In this document: piece after piece, positions 24,883 through 33,097 of the stretch
Position numbering within the stretch: position 1 is the stretch's first letter
Layout: every line of letters starts with the position of its first letter
From: Flavobacteriales bacterium UBA1995
Lineage (GTDB): Bacteria; Bacteroidota; Bacteroidia; Flavobacteriales_D; Sanyastnellaceae
Assembly: GCA_002336475.1 (NCBI GenBank)
Contig: DDCX01000090.1
Span: 1 to 33,097, forward strand
Length of the DNA stretch: 33,097 bases
Reading direction: 5' to 3'
Translations under genes and position numbers: made by a program
The notes under the pieces: generated by a model
Databases searched by the model: none
Told to the model about the DNA's origin: nothing
Seen by the model: the letters and a program-made list of their open reading frames with translations, nothing else

Positions 24883-26420
24883 TTGGCCACACTGACGGCC
24901 CTGGTCTCTCGGATCACCGTAACCTTCACTTGGCCTGGGTAGGTCATTTCATTCATGATCCGTTGTGAGATGCTGAACGAGATTTGCTCGGCCATTTCGT
25001 CATTGACCTCCTCGCTGGCCACCATTACGCGCAGTTCGCGACCGGCTTGGATGGCATAGCTCTGGGTTACGCCTGGTTGTTCGAGGGCAATGTTTTCCAA
25101 GTCCTTGAGGCGCTGGATATAGCTTTCAACGACCTCACGGCGGGCACCGGGGCGCGCACCAGAAATGGCGTCGCAAACCTGCACGATGGGAGAGATGAGG
25201 GAAGTCATCTCGATTTCGTCGTGGTGGGCACCAATGGCATTGAGAACGTCTGGACGCTCGCCGGCCTTTTCGGCGATTTTCATGCCGAGCAGCGCGTGGG
25301 GCATTTCACTCTCTTCATCGCTGACCTTGCCAATGTCGTGGAGCAGGCCTGCCCGTTTTGCGGCTTTTGTGTCCAAGCCGAGCTCTGCCGCCATGGTGGC
25401 GCAGAGATTGGCCACTTCTCGGCTGTGCTGCAACAAGTTCTGGCCGTAACTGGAGCGGTATTTCATTCGGCCGACCATGCGAACCAACGCATTGGCCATG
25501 TTGGGGATGCCCAGATCGATGACGGTGCGCTTGCCAGTCTGCAGAATTTCTTCCTCGATTTTACGGGACGTCTTGGCAACGACCTCTTCAATGCGGGCAG
25601 GGTGGATGCGGCCATCTGAGACCAGTTGGTGGAGGCTCAGACGTGCAATTTCCCGGCGGACAGGGTCGAAACAGCTGATGATGATGGCCTCGGGTGTGTC
25701 ATCTACGATAAACTCAACGCCAGTGGCGGCTTCTAAAGCCCGGATGTTGCGTCCTTCTCGTCCAATGATGCGTCCCTTAATGTCATCGCTTCCGATGTTG
25801 AATACCGACACGCTGTTTTCAATGGCGTGTTCAGTGGCCACGCGCTGAATGGTCTGGATGACCACTTTTTTGGCGTCTTGATTGGCACGGCTGTGGGCAT
25901 CATCCAAGATGTCTTGGACTTGCTGGGCAGCCATGGCCCGGGCGTCACCTAAGATCTGTTCTTGAAGTTCATTCTTGGCAGCATCCACAGACATGCCGGC
26001 CACTTCTGAGAGCAGTTTGGCCGCTTGGGTTTGCGTCTTTTCGAGCTCCTTGTGCTTGGCCTCGTTGGCCTTCAGACGCGCCTGGAGGGTCTCCTCTTCG
26101 CGCTTGAGGCGGGAGCGGCGGTCTTTGAGCTGCTGGTCGTCGCGATTGAGGTTGCGCTCTTGATTTTTGAGTTTGTCTTCGAGGGCCTGCACTTTGCTGT
26201 TGCGGGACTTTAGCTCTTTGCCATGCTCTTCCTTGAGCTTCAAAAACTTCTCTTTGGCCTGGAGGATTTTTTTCTCCTTAATGTTTTCGCCTTTCTGCTC
26301 CGCTTCTTTGATGACTTGATCAGCCTTGGATTGCAGCATGCGGTTCAAAAGGGCATATGCCAAGCCTCCTCCTAAGATGAGGCCGGCCAGTGCGCCGATG
26401 ATATAGGGTATGGGGTCCAT
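24879..26420 (-). CDS. rny: Ribonuclease Y
   Basis: 513 residues from an ATG, standard length. One N-terminal membrane anchor (about 5-24) is followed by a long charged coiled coil (about 30-200). A KH domain follows with [10 protein letters not shown] at 216-225, then an HD domain with GLLHDIGK (His361-Asp362) and GAHHDE. It is a membrane-bound endoribonuclease that starts mRNA decay. It lies 5 bases after zapA and overlaps the flippase gene by 4 bases. Confidence 0.97.
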   Translation of the reverse strand: MDPIPYIIGALAGLILGGGLAYALLNRMLQSKADQVIKEAEQKGENIKEKKILQAKEKFLKLKEEHGKELKSRNSKVQALEDKLKNQERNLNRDDQQLKDRRSRLKREEETLQARLKANEAKHKELEKTQTQAAKLLSEVAGMSVDAAKNELQEQILGDARAMAAQQVQDILDDAHSRANQDAKKVVIQTIQRVATEHAIENSVSVFNIGSDDIKGRIIGREGRNIRALEAATGVEFIVDDTPEAIIISCFDPVRREIARLSLHQLVSDGRIHPARIEEVVAKTSRKIEEEILQTGKRTVIDLGIPNMANALVRMVGRMKYRSSYGQNLLQHSREVANLCATMAAELGLDTKAAKRAGLLHDIGKVSDEESEMPHALLGMKIAEKAGERPDVLNAIGAHHDEIEMTSLISPIVQVCDAISGARPGARREVVESYIQRLKDLENIALEQPGVTQSYAIQAGRELRVMVASEEVNDEMAEQISFSISQRIMNEMTYPGQVKVTVIRETRAVSVAK

Positions 26421-26425
26421 GGGGG

Positions 26426-26755
26426 TCAGGATGTTGGATCCTGTCGGTCCTCCGGAGCAATGCCCGCTTGAGCAAGCAGAGACCGCACTTCTTCCAAGCC
26501 ATTAAACACTTCGGTGGGGACACCGGTAGGTTCAGGTTTTTCTTCAGAAGGGGCGGAGGCCGCGTCGCTCAGCAACTGCAATGCAGCCATCGCCAAGAGA
26601 TCTTGACGGTCTGAGACACCGTAATCGCGCTGAAACCGTTGCACAATTTCATCGATTCTTCCTGCTGCATCACGCACGCTTTTCGCTTCTCCATCCGCTA
26701 CGGTGAGCGGATAAGTGCGTCCTGCAATGGTGACTTGTATGGAAGACTCGTTCAT
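26426..26755 (-). CDS. zapA: Cell division protein ZapA
   Basis: 109 residues from the ATG at 26755, which overlaps the upstream stop as ATGA; the in-frame extension to 26812 lies inside the upstream gene and is rejected. The N-terminal strand pattern [20 protein letters not shown] and the following helix ([20 protein letters not shown] then [14 protein letters not shown]) match ZapA, which crosslinks FtsZ filaments. Its location directly before rny, after a small coiled-coil gene, matches the usual Bacteroidota neighbourhood. Confidence 0.85.
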   Translation of the reverse strand: MNESSIQVTIAGRTYPLTVADGEAKSVRDAAGRIDEIVQRFQRDYGVSDRQDLLAMAALQLLSDAASAPSEEKPEPTGVPTEVFNGLEEVRSLLAQAGIAPEDRQDPTS

Positions 26756-27153
26756 GCGGTCATGATTTCGGCCGAGGCCATGTCCCGGGTGCGGGGCATG
26801 AGGGCAATGCACGCGTCAATTTCTTCGACGAGGGCCCTGATGCGTTCACCGACTACGGGATTGGAGGAGTGGACAGGGTTGGGGGTAGGGGTGGGAGCGA
26901 AAGAAGGGGCAGCTTCTGCTTTTGCGTCTTGACATTGTGCAAGCTGCATTTCAAGGGCTTGAATGCGCCCTGTTAAACGCGCGTTTTCCTCCGTCAGCTG
27001 TTTGCGCTCTGCAATCAGTCCTGACGTTCTCTTTTTGATGTCTTCAAGCACATCGCCCAGCAGGGCGTAATCGGGATGCCGTTTCTCTTCCACGTTCTCA
27101 AATTTAACCTTTGCTTTCGAGGGGATGACACCAACGCGGTAATTTGCAAACAT
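26752..27153 (-). CDS. Coiled-coil protein upstream of zapA (ZapB-like)
   Basis: 133 residues from the ATG at 27153; longer in-frame readings would lie antisense inside the M23 gene. The middle (about 33-75, LLGDVLEDIKKRTSGLIAER then KQLTEENARLTGRIQALEMQ) is a clear coiled coil, followed by a Pro-rich linker (SFAPTPTPNP) and a C-terminal helix (GERIRALVEEIDACIALM). Position and coiled coil suggest a ZapA partner, but sequence similarity to ZapB cannot be judged by eye. Its start codon shares CATG with the divergent M23 gene. Confidence 0.65.
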   Translation of the reverse strand: MFANYRVGVIPSKAKVKFENVEEKRHPDYALLGDVLEDIKKRTSGLIAERKQLTEENARLTGRIQALEMQLAQCQDAKAEAAPSFAPTPTPNPVHSSNPVVGERIRALVEEIDACIALMPRTRDMASAEIMTA

Positions 27154-28819
27154 GCTACAGGGAATGAATCGGATTTTGGGCGCACGGGCCTTCGTTGTGG
27201 CTGGTTTTTTTTGGTGGTGCAGTGGTTTGTGTGCCCAGGATACGCTGCATTCTCCGCTTCCTATTCCGCTCAAGTTTAGTGGCAACTTCGGTGAAATCCG
27301 TACAGGACATTTTCACACTGGACTGGACGTTCGAACCGAAGGGCGTTCGGGCATTCCGGTGCTTGCTGCGCATGAAGGCACGGTTTCGCGCATCAAAGTC
27401 TCGCACCGTGGCTATGGGTTGGCCCTGTATCTCAATGGTGGAGGCCTGACGAGTGTTTACGCCCATTTGTCCGCGTTTCATCCCGACATCGAACGGTGGC
27501 TCAAGTCACAACAGTATGGACAGGAGAAATGGGCCTTCGATGGCCGTCCTTCGGCCGCTTTTTCGTTTTCGGCAGGCGACACCCTGGGGTGGAGTGGCAA
27601 TACAGGCGGCAGTTTTGGTCCCCACCTGCACTTTGAGTTGAGGGATGCAAAGTCGCAGCGGCCGATGAACCCGCTGCACTGGACGTTCGAGGGTGCTGGA
27701 GTTACCCAAGACTTGATACCGCCGGAGTTCAGGGGGGTCTGGGTGATTCCAGAAAATACAGGTACGGTAGAGGGCGGTACAGACCGCTTCCGGTGGACAG
27801 CTGCCTACGGCGATGGCCTGCGTGTATCCGGTCCCTTTTCTCTCGGCATTGAAGGTTTTGACAGGCTTGATGGAGAGCGTTTCACACACGGCCCATATGG
27901 AGTCGATGTCTGGATGAACGATTCGCTGGTTCACAGCCACAGGATGGACACCTTGGATTTTGCGACCAACAGCGATGTCTCTGCACACATTGATCTGCCT
28001 GCATGGCAGGATAGAAAAGGCAGGGTTCACAGGGTGCAGCGGCTGCCGGGAAACCGATTGGACATCTACCAAAAGGCCCCTGTTGGATCGGCTTGCCTGA
28101 TTGGGCCTGGCGATTCTGCACGCATCGAGGTGCTGCTTCTGGACGCAGCCGGAAACGAAACACAAGCAGGCCTGTGGTTGTGGGGGGACTCTCTTTCTGG
28201 CAAAGCAGACAGCCTGCTGGCAGCGCCGCTCGAATACAACCGTTCCCATAAAATAGAGCACGAAGGGATCGTGGTAGAGGTCCCCGCCAATGCCTTGTAC
28301 GGCGATGCTGCCATTGACATAGAGCACACGGGGCCAGGCACTTTCAAAGTGTGGTCCGAAGCGCGGGTGACCCGGTCAGACTATACTCTCACCGCACCCG
28401 TCCCTGTCGAATACATGGGAACAGGGACCCCGATGGTGCTGTGCATTTTGGACCAAGAAGGTGAGGTGAATGGCACTTGGATGTCCGACGAGCACGATGG
28501 CTTTGTTCAAGTGCGGCTGGACCGTTTTGGTCGATTCGAACTCAAGCAAGACACGGTAGCTCCGGTATTGGAAGAGCCGCAGTTGGAGGACGGGATATTG
28601 ACCATCTCGGTTGAGGATGGGTTGAGCGGGATCGACCGTTGGGAGGGTCGCTGCGGCGACCACTGGATGCGCTGGGGATTGGATAAAGGGGTGTTGAGCT
28701 ATGCGTTGAGTGATGGGGTGCTCGATGGGCGAGAAAAAGAGGAGATCAGGGTGTGGTCAATTGATGCGGCCGGCAACATTGGTCACCGGGTCTTCACCTT
28801 GGATGGACTGAAGCCATGA
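27152..28819 (+). CDS. Secreted M23-family metallopeptidase (LytM-like)
   Basis: 555 residues from the ATG at 27152, or 551 from the ATG at 27164, which gives a tidier signal peptide (MNRILGARAFVVAGFFWWCS then GLCAQ). The zinc site is intact: His55 and Asp59 in GHFHTGLDV and the HLH motif at 158-160 in GPHLHFEL. About 370 further residues are beta-rich, Ig-like modules, ending with an Ig-type segment (LSGIDRWEGRCGDHWMRWGL). It probably cleaves peptidoglycan cross-links or binds the wall. It converges with the DUF5916 gene, 6 bases apart. Confidence 0.92.
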   Translation: MLQGMNRILGARAFVVAGFFWWCSGLCAQDTLHSPLPIPLKFSGNFGEIRTGHFHTGLDVRTEGRSGIPVLAAHEGTVSRIKVSHRGYGLALYLNGGGLTSVYAHLSAFHPDIERWLKSQQYGQEKWAFDGRPSAAFSFSAGDTLGWSGNTGGSFGPHLHFELRDAKSQRPMNPLHWTFEGAGVTQDLIPPEFRGVWVIPENTGTVEGGTDRFRWTAAYGDGLRVSGPFSLGIEGFDRLDGERFTHGPYGVDVWMNDSLVHSHRMDTLDFATNSDVSAHIDLPAWQDRKGRVHRVQRLPGNRLDIYQKAPVGSACLIGPGDSARIEVLLLDAAGNETQAGLWLWGDSLSGKADSLLAAPLEYNRSHKIEHEGIVVEVPANALYGDAAIDIEHTGPGTFKVWSEARVTRSDYTLTAPVPVEYMGTGTPMVLCILDQEGEVNGTWMSDEHDGFVQVRLDRFGRFELKQDTVAPVLEEPQLEDGILTISVEDGLSGIDRWEGRCGDHWMRWGLDKGVLSYALSDGVLDGREKEEIRVWSIDAAGNIGHRVFTLDGLKP

Positions 28820-28825
28820 GGCCCG

Positions 28826-31231
28826 TCAGCGACGCCCGGTCAGGTCAGCGTAATCAAGAAAGTAAATCGCCTTGATCGAAAAGCTGTTGCGGTGGGGCAC
28901 GCGCAGCACATCATCGAGGTTTTCGGCATAGGTGTCAGGCAGCATGTCGCCCTGGCTTTCCAGCAGGTTCTTCCAGACTACCGATAACTCACTTCCCGGT
29001 GCGAAAATCCAGCGAAAAACGCAATCGATGGACCACGCATTGTAGCTGATGTCGTACATGCTGGTGCCGTCGTCGTCGAGGGTAATGTCGTCGGTAGGTT
29101 CAAGCAGCCCATTGTTATCCAAGAAGTAAAAGCTGCCGTTTTCTACCCGGCTCCAGTAATGCCGGAGTCGGAAGGTGATGCCCTTGCGGTTGTCCAGCAC
29201 ATAGGAGGCATTTAAAACGTGGGTGCGCGAGTAGTTGTTTCTCTTCGCCCAAAGGCTTTTCGTCTCTCCCAAGGAGGCGCCGTTTGGAAGCGAGTCCACC
29301 AAGGCCGACCATCCCCGCTCGTTGAATTTGTCTTGGTGGCTGTACACGTGGCTGACCCGAAAATGGTCGTTGGGACGCCAAATCGGTTCGAGCCTGAAGT
29401 TGCGTTCTTTCCAGTCGGGGTACAAAGCGCCGCCTGCATTCCAAGTGCCCACGTCCATGGCGAATTCCCGGCGGTAATCGGTGCTCATAAAGGCATCCCA
29501 AGACCACCACTTGGGGATCTGCCAGAACCGGCCTTCCAAACGGGGTGCGAAGTAATCCCGGCCATCATAGGGCATGGTGGTGGCCCCGAATTTGACAAAG
29601 TCAAAGCTGGCAAGGAACAGCCTCCATTCCAGGTCGTATTGCTGGCTGACAAAAGAGCGGGGAGTGTGCAGCATTTCCCGCTCAGTACTAAACTCCCACG
29701 ACATGCTGTTGAAGCCCATGCCCAACACCTCAAAGGGCTGAGGGATGCGGTATTCAATGTTCGCGTAATCCACGGCGGCATTGGGTGCCGACAAGAATCC
29801 GATGGCATTCGGGTCGTACTCGGGAGTTTCGGTGTAGTGTCCTGCCGTCCATTGCAGGCGCCCTTTGATGCGGCTGAATTCAAGGGACCAGCCGTGGCCT
29901 TCGCCTTCCCCGCTGTTCAGGTCAGACCGCCGGTTGACACCGCCTTGCCCGTAAAGGGACCAGCGTTGGAGTGAATCACGGACTTCAAAGGCGGCACTGC
30001 CTACCCAATCATCGCGGCGGTCACCTTCGCGGATGACCTGTCCACTCTGCACAGCGACAAAGCCGTTATTGGGCAGGTTTTGGTCCACAACAGCGACCGA
30101 AAAGTCCGTCAGTTCACCGTTTCCATCTTGGGACAGGGCATTGAGGAGCCCCAAGCCCGTGCCGGTTGATGTTCGCCCCGTCACCTTCGAGGCGTTCAGC
30201 AGCTGTTCTCCAGCTCCCACCCTGCGGCTGTAGAAGTTGGACGTCTTGTTGAACAGCTCTGTTCCTTCGGTAAAGAACTGCCGGTTCTCGTTGAAACGGA
30301 CCTCGTAAGGACTGAGGTTGAGCACAAGGTTGTCCGCTACGACCTGGCCGAAATCTGGGACCAGTGTCATGTCCAAGGTGAACGCTTCGCCCATGCCGAC
30401 CTTGAGGTCGAGGCCTCCATTCACGGCCACATTGGTTTGTCCATCCTCGGCATTGATGTAAGTGCTCGCATAGGGATACAGGCTGAACCGCGGAGGTGGG
30501 GCGATACCTTGAATGCCAGTTAAGAGCCCCCCTTGGTTCATCAGGCCCTCTTGGTTCGGGTCCATCGCCCGCCACACATAATCGGAACGGTAGCGCCGGA
30601 TATAGCGGTAAAAGTTCATGCCCCATTGCTGCTCTTCTTCTCCTTGGTCAGTAAAGCGAAAAACAGACCATGGCAGGGCAAATTCAGCGGTCCAACCGTC
30701 TGCATCTATCCGACATTCAGATTGCCAAACGGCATTCCAACTTCCATCCGATCCATCGGTGGTGAGCAGCTCGTCCGACTGCACGCCATCGGGTGTCACA
30801 GAGAAGCGCACCCCATTCACGCCATCGTCAAAGCAATTGAACCAGATACCAAACACATCAGTGTTGCCACCGCCATCCCGTTGAATCAGTTGGTGTAGAA
30901 TGCTGTCCGGAGCGGAGTCCCACATGCGGGCACCGATGTAGAGGGCACGGTCATCAAAGGCAAACCTGACTTCGGTTTTTTGCTTGGGGTCGGCAAAAGG
31001 GACAGGCTTGAATTCGTGAAGCTCGGTCTCTGGTCTGATGCTTTGCCAAGCAGCATCGCTCAGATCCCCATCGACCACAATGGATTGCTCCTCAACCTGA
31101 ATGGCCTCTGCTTTGGGCTTTCGGGGCAATTCAACTGGCCAGTTTTGCGCTTGACTGGTATGGATTCCAGCCCATTGGATGAGGACCAAAATGGCCAGTG
31201 GGGCCAGTTTCAACTGTACAGGTGCGTCCAT
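28826..31231 (-). CDS. DUF5916 outer-membrane protein with N-terminal CBM9-like domain
   Basis: 801 residues from the ATG at 31231; a TTG reading to 31252 adds seven residues and is not preferred. A signal peptide (about 1-28, ending TSQAQ) is followed by a CBM9-like beta domain (IVVDGDLSDAAWQSI, TEVRFAFDDRALYIGARMWD). From about 240 the sequence has alternating amphipathic strands as in a large beta-barrel, with the DUF5916 segment EVRFNENRQFFTEGTELFNK. The C-terminal strand ends near AIYFLDYADLTGRR. Such proteins are common in Bacteroidota outer membranes; the transported or bound substrate is unknown, with sugar or glycan a reasonable guess. Confidence 0.85.
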   Translation of the reverse strand: MDAPVQLKLAPLAILVLIQWAGIHTSQAQNWPVELPRKPKAEAIQVEEQSIVVDGDLSDAAWQSIRPETELHEFKPVPFADPKQKTEVRFAFDDRALYIGARMWDSAPDSILHQLIQRDGGGNTDVFGIWFNCFDDGVNGVRFSVTPDGVQSDELLTTDGSDGSWNAVWQSECRIDADGWTAEFALPWSVFRFTDQGEEEQQWGMNFYRYIRRYRSDYVWRAMDPNQEGLMNQGGLLTGIQGIAPPPRFSLYPYASTYINAEDGQTNVAVNGGLDLKVGMGEAFTLDMTLVPDFGQVVADNLVLNLSPYEVRFNENRQFFTEGTELFNKTSNFYSRRVGAGEQLLNASKVTGRTSTGTGLGLLNALSQDGNGELTDFSVAVVDQNLPNNGFVAVQSGQVIREGDRRDDWVGSAAFEVRDSLQRWSLYGQGGVNRRSDLNSGEGEGHGWSLEFSRIKGRLQWTAGHYTETPEYDPNAIGFLSAPNAAVDYANIEYRIPQPFEVLGMGFNSMSWEFSTEREMLHTPRSFVSQQYDLEWRLFLASFDFVKFGATTMPYDGRDYFAPRLEGRFWQIPKWWSWDAFMSTDYRREFAMDVGTWNAGGALYPDWKERNFRLEPIWRPNDHFRVSHVYSHQDKFNERGWSALVDSLPNGASLGETKSLWAKRNNYSRTHVLNASYVLDNRKGITFRLRHYWSRVENGSFYFLDNNGLLEPTDDITLDDDGTSMYDISYNAWSIDCVFRWIFAPGSELSVVWKNLLESQGDMLPDTYAENLDDVLRVPHRNSFSIKAIYFLDYADLTGRR

Positions 31232-31284
31232 GGAACTTAAATCCGGTGGCAAAATTACACCCTACTGCCCGGCTTGTTCACTGG

Positions 31285-32322
31285 TCACTTGTAGACGCCT
31301 TGCTTATCGAGGGCTTTTCTGTAGCGCCGGGCATTGCGTTCATGTTCCCGATTGGTCTGTGCAAATGCATGGTAACCACTAAAGTCCTCCCTTGCACACA
31401 TGAAGATGAAGTCATGCTCTTCGGCGTTGAGCACAGCGTTTAAGTAGGAGGGCTCCGGAAAATTAATGGGGCCGGGAGGCAGGCCCGCATTCTGATAAGT
31501 GTTGTAAGGGCTGTCAATTTTTCTGTGCACGTTCAGCACACGGCGAATCGAAAAGTCTCCCAAGGCATAAATCAGGGTGGGGTCCGCTTGCAGACGCATG
31601 CCTTTTCGCAACCTGTTCAGATACAATCCCGCCACGGTAGGAGCTTCGTCCATTCGGGACGTTTCGGACTTTACGATTGAAGCCAAGACCCCGACTTCTT
31701 CGGGGGTCAGGCCCAGCGCTTCGGCTTGAGCCCGCTTCTCCAAAGACCACCAGATTTTCCACTCCCTCACCATGCGGTCTACAAATTCTGGGGCCGCAAT
31801 GTCGAACCACATCTCATAAGTGTTTGGTATGAAGCGTGTTCTGAAGGCCTCTACATCTGTTCCATTCCGGGCGGCAGTCAGGGGGTCGGTCATGGCTGCG
31901 AGGATGTCACCTGGATTCAACGCCAGTTGATCGGCCACCGTTTCTGCCACATCAGAGGGGAGACGGGCAGCATTGAAGCGCACCCGGACTGCCTCACGCG
32001 CCCCTGATCGCAAGAGCCTCGCCAGACCTCGGTTGTCTAGGCCATTGGGGATCATGTATCGACCAGCACGCAGTCCTCCCTCGACATCCCATCCCCTCCA
32101 ACTGAGGTATCGGCTAAAGGACGCGGCATTGCGGACGCGTCCTTCTTGTGCGAGCTGCGCTACTGCGCTGTCGGCAGAAGTTCCTGGGTCGAGAATGTAC
32201 CTCCCTTCCGATTCCAGCGAATTTGGGCGAAAGGCGGTGTTCCATGCCCATCCCCCAAAACCTAGCGCAGCCACCAAAATGACGGCGCCCATTTTTAGCA
32301 CCTTTGACCCTTTCCGAATCAT
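31285..32322 (-). CDS. mltG: Endolytic murein transglycosylase MltG
   Basis: 345 residues from an ATG that overlaps the GNAT stop as ATGA. An N-terminal membrane anchor (about 10-28) is followed by a LysM-like region. The YceG catalytic domain follows with FIPNTYEMW at 164-172 and the catalytic Glu220 in LASIVKSETSR. The C-terminal part has the conserved LQADPTLIYALG and SPYNTYQNAGLPPGPI. MltG cuts nascent glycan strands at the inner membrane and sets their length. Confidence 0.97.
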   Translation of the reverse strand: MIRKGSKVLKMGAVILVAALGFGGWAWNTAFRPNSLESEGRYILDPGTSADSAVAQLAQEGRVRNAASFSRYLSWRGWDVEGGLRAGRYMIPNGLDNRGLARLLRSGAREAVRVRFNAARLPSDVAETVADQLALNPGDILAAMTDPLTAARNGTDVEAFRTRFIPNTYEMWFDIAAPEFVDRMVREWKIWWSLEKRAQAEALGLTPEEVGVLASIVKSETSRMDEAPTVAGLYLNRLRKGMRLQADPTLIYALGDFSIRRVLNVHRKIDSPYNTYQNAGLPPGPINFPEPSYLNAVLNAEEHDFIFMCAREDFSGYHAFAQTNREHERNARRYRKALDKQGVYK

Positions 32323-32858
32323 GCGTCATCTGTATTAAAGGTGCGCTGAAACAACACTGCATCGTGCCAGCCTTCTTGGGTCCTGGTCCAGTCTTTGAAC
32401 CGTCCCACTTCGTCGAATCCGTTGGATAAGAAGAGCTGGCAACTGGGACCGTTGTGTGCGTGCACCTGGGCATGCAATCCCCTTAAAAGCAATACCGACT
32501 CGGCATGCTCTACAGCAATGGCCAGTGCCCGGCCTGCGGAGCCTTTGCCCCTGTGGTCGGGATCAATCAGGATGCCGATGCCCGAGCGCTGATGAAGGGC
32601 AGAAAATTCATACAAGTCCACCGCTCCAATGGGTTTGCCCCGTTCTTCAACAACCCACCTCAGCTGCCCTGCTGTGTAAAGGTCTTGGTGCCCCTGACAC
32701 AGCGCTTCCAAGGCGGCGCGCGAGTATGGGGCGATGGTGCCGCTCACTTGCCAATGCTCCGGTGCATTTTCCCAACGCATCATCCAATCGACATCCTCGG
32801 GTTCGAGGGTGCGAAGTCGGGTGGGGCCGTTGCGGAGCAAATCTTGGGGAAGGGCCAT
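32319..32858 (-). CDS. GNAT-family N-acetyltransferase (RimJ/RimL type)
   Basis: 179 residues from an ATG. The acetyl-CoA-binding motif is DPDHRGKGSAGRAL at about 98-111, preceded by the strand IGAVDLYEFS and followed by the helix and HAHNGPSCQLFLSNGFDEVG typical of RimJ/RimL-like acetyltransferases. The acceptor is unknown. It overlaps mltG by 4 bases and probably opens the GNAT-mltG-DUF5916 operon. Confidence 0.9.
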   Translation of the reverse strand: MALPQDLLRNGPTRLRTLEPEDVDWMMRWENAPEHWQVSGTIAPYSRAALEALCQGHQDLYTAGQLRWVVEERGKPIGAVDLYEFSALHQRSGIGILIDPDHRGKGSAGRALAIAVEHAESVLLLRGLHAQVHAHNGPSCQLFLSNGFDEVGRFKDWTRTQEGWHDAVLFQRTFNTDDA

Positions 32859-32897
32859 GGCGGTGAAAATACTTGGACAATCCGGTTTTGGGCCATG

Positions 32898-32926
32898 TTG
32901 TGCGGCGCTCGGGGGATGTATTTTCG
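32898..32926 (+). promoter_or_regulatory. Candidate promoter of the Wza-like gene
   Basis: TTG (32898-32900), an 18-base spacer and TATTTTCG (32919-32926) resemble the Bacteroidota promoter with one mismatch. It ends 4 bases before the ATG at 32931, so the transcript would be close to leaderless. Confidence 0.38.
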
Positions 32927-32930
32927 CACC

Positions 32931-33097
32931 ATGCCCTTTTCAAAGATGCTCGCACGCCTTTCGGTCCTCGCTGTTGTGGCTGTTCTGGCTGGTGGTTGCA
33001 CCATCAACAGGAACATCATGTTCCGCACACCTTCGGACTTTGCTTTCGATGCATTCAGTCCAGTATCCGATGTGAATTACCGCATCGCACCCAATGA
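32931..33097 (+). CDS. Wza-like polysaccharide export outer-membrane lipoprotein (5' part only)
   Basis: 55 codons are visible before the window ends with the frame still open. The signal MPFSKMLARLSVLAVVAVLA then GGC gives a lipobox with the lipidated Cys at residue 23. The following NRNIMFRTPSDFAFDAF and the segment VNYRIAPN match the N terminus of Bacteroidota polysaccharide biosynthesis/export proteins, where the latter segment opens the Poly_export domain. It would form the outer-membrane channel for capsule or exopolysaccharide. It probably starts an export locus to the right of the window. Confidence 0.78.
   Translation, partial: MPFSKMLARLSVLAVVAVLAGGCTINRNIMFRTPSDFAFDAFSPVSDVNYRIAPN

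Noticed and set aside
29219..29974. A 251-codon plus-strand open frame within the DUF5916 gene
   Set aside because: Shadow of the beta-barrel coding sequence; no signal peptide or domain.
1..33097. tRNA, rRNA, CRISPR arrays, insertion sequences, prophage or integration sites
   Set aside because: Looked for by eye in all gaps and at gene ends; none seen. Every gap is shorter than 200 bases.

Overview
The window comes from a bacterium of the phylum Bacteroidota with a moderately high GC content. It is most likely a Flavobacteriales-type marine or freshwater lineage, but I cannot name the genus. The evidence is gene content: a MoxR/DUF58/BatD/BatA/BatB aerotolerance operon, a serC-serA-DUF1015 cluster, DUF4476 and DUF5916 proteins, RNase Y next to ZapA, and a start of a Bacteroidota-type polysaccharide export lipoprotein. 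Several promoters also match the Bacteroidota TTG-N(17-23)-TAnnTTTG pattern, and starts generally lack a Shine-Dalgarno sequence. Genes are packed tightly, with many 1- to 8-base overlaps. No tRNA, rRNA, CRISPR array, insertion sequence or gene-free stretch longer than 300 bases was seen.

Layout, left to right. (1) 1-5596, minus strand: moxR, DUF58, BatD-like, batA and a batB-batC fusion that runs off the left edge; this is an envelope or stress-associated VWA/AAA+ system. (2) 5716-6641, plus: a MazG/PRA-PH-like nucleotide pyrophosphohydrolase and a DUF4442 hotdog protein, meeting a secreted SH3-type protein (6616-7308, minus) tail to tail. (3) 7480-10659, plus: thrS-infC-rpmI-rplT translation operon, closed by a strong hairpin. 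(4) 10768-13400, minus: TPR lipoprotein, recA and the peroxiredoxin bcp. (5) 13490-15937, plus: priA.

(6) 15947-18273, plus: the most interesting region. A textbook Bacteroidota promoter drives a 26-residue leader peptide with five consecutive UGU cysteine codons, followed by three mutually exclusive RNA hairpins, the last an intrinsic terminator. Behind it lie an ATP-grasp ligase and a sarcosine-oxidase-type flavoenzyme that overlap by 4 bases. I read this as a cysteine-tRNA-responsive transcription attenuator controlling an uncharacterised two-enzyme pathway.

(7) 18287-27153, minus: a long co-directional run of zapB-like, zapA, rny, a Wzx-type flippase, a DUF4476 protein, serC, serA, DUF1015, the PLP-homeostasis protein YggS and a small membrane protein. 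It combines cell division, RNA decay, envelope polysaccharide export and serine synthesis. (8) 27152-28819, plus: a secreted M23 peptidase whose first ATG shares a CATG with the divergent zapB-like gene. (9) 28826-32858, minus: GNAT acetyltransferase, mltG and a DUF5916 outer-membrane protein. (10) 32931 to the edge, plus: start of a Wza-like polysaccharide export lipoprotein, suggesting a capsule or exopolysaccharide locus to the right.
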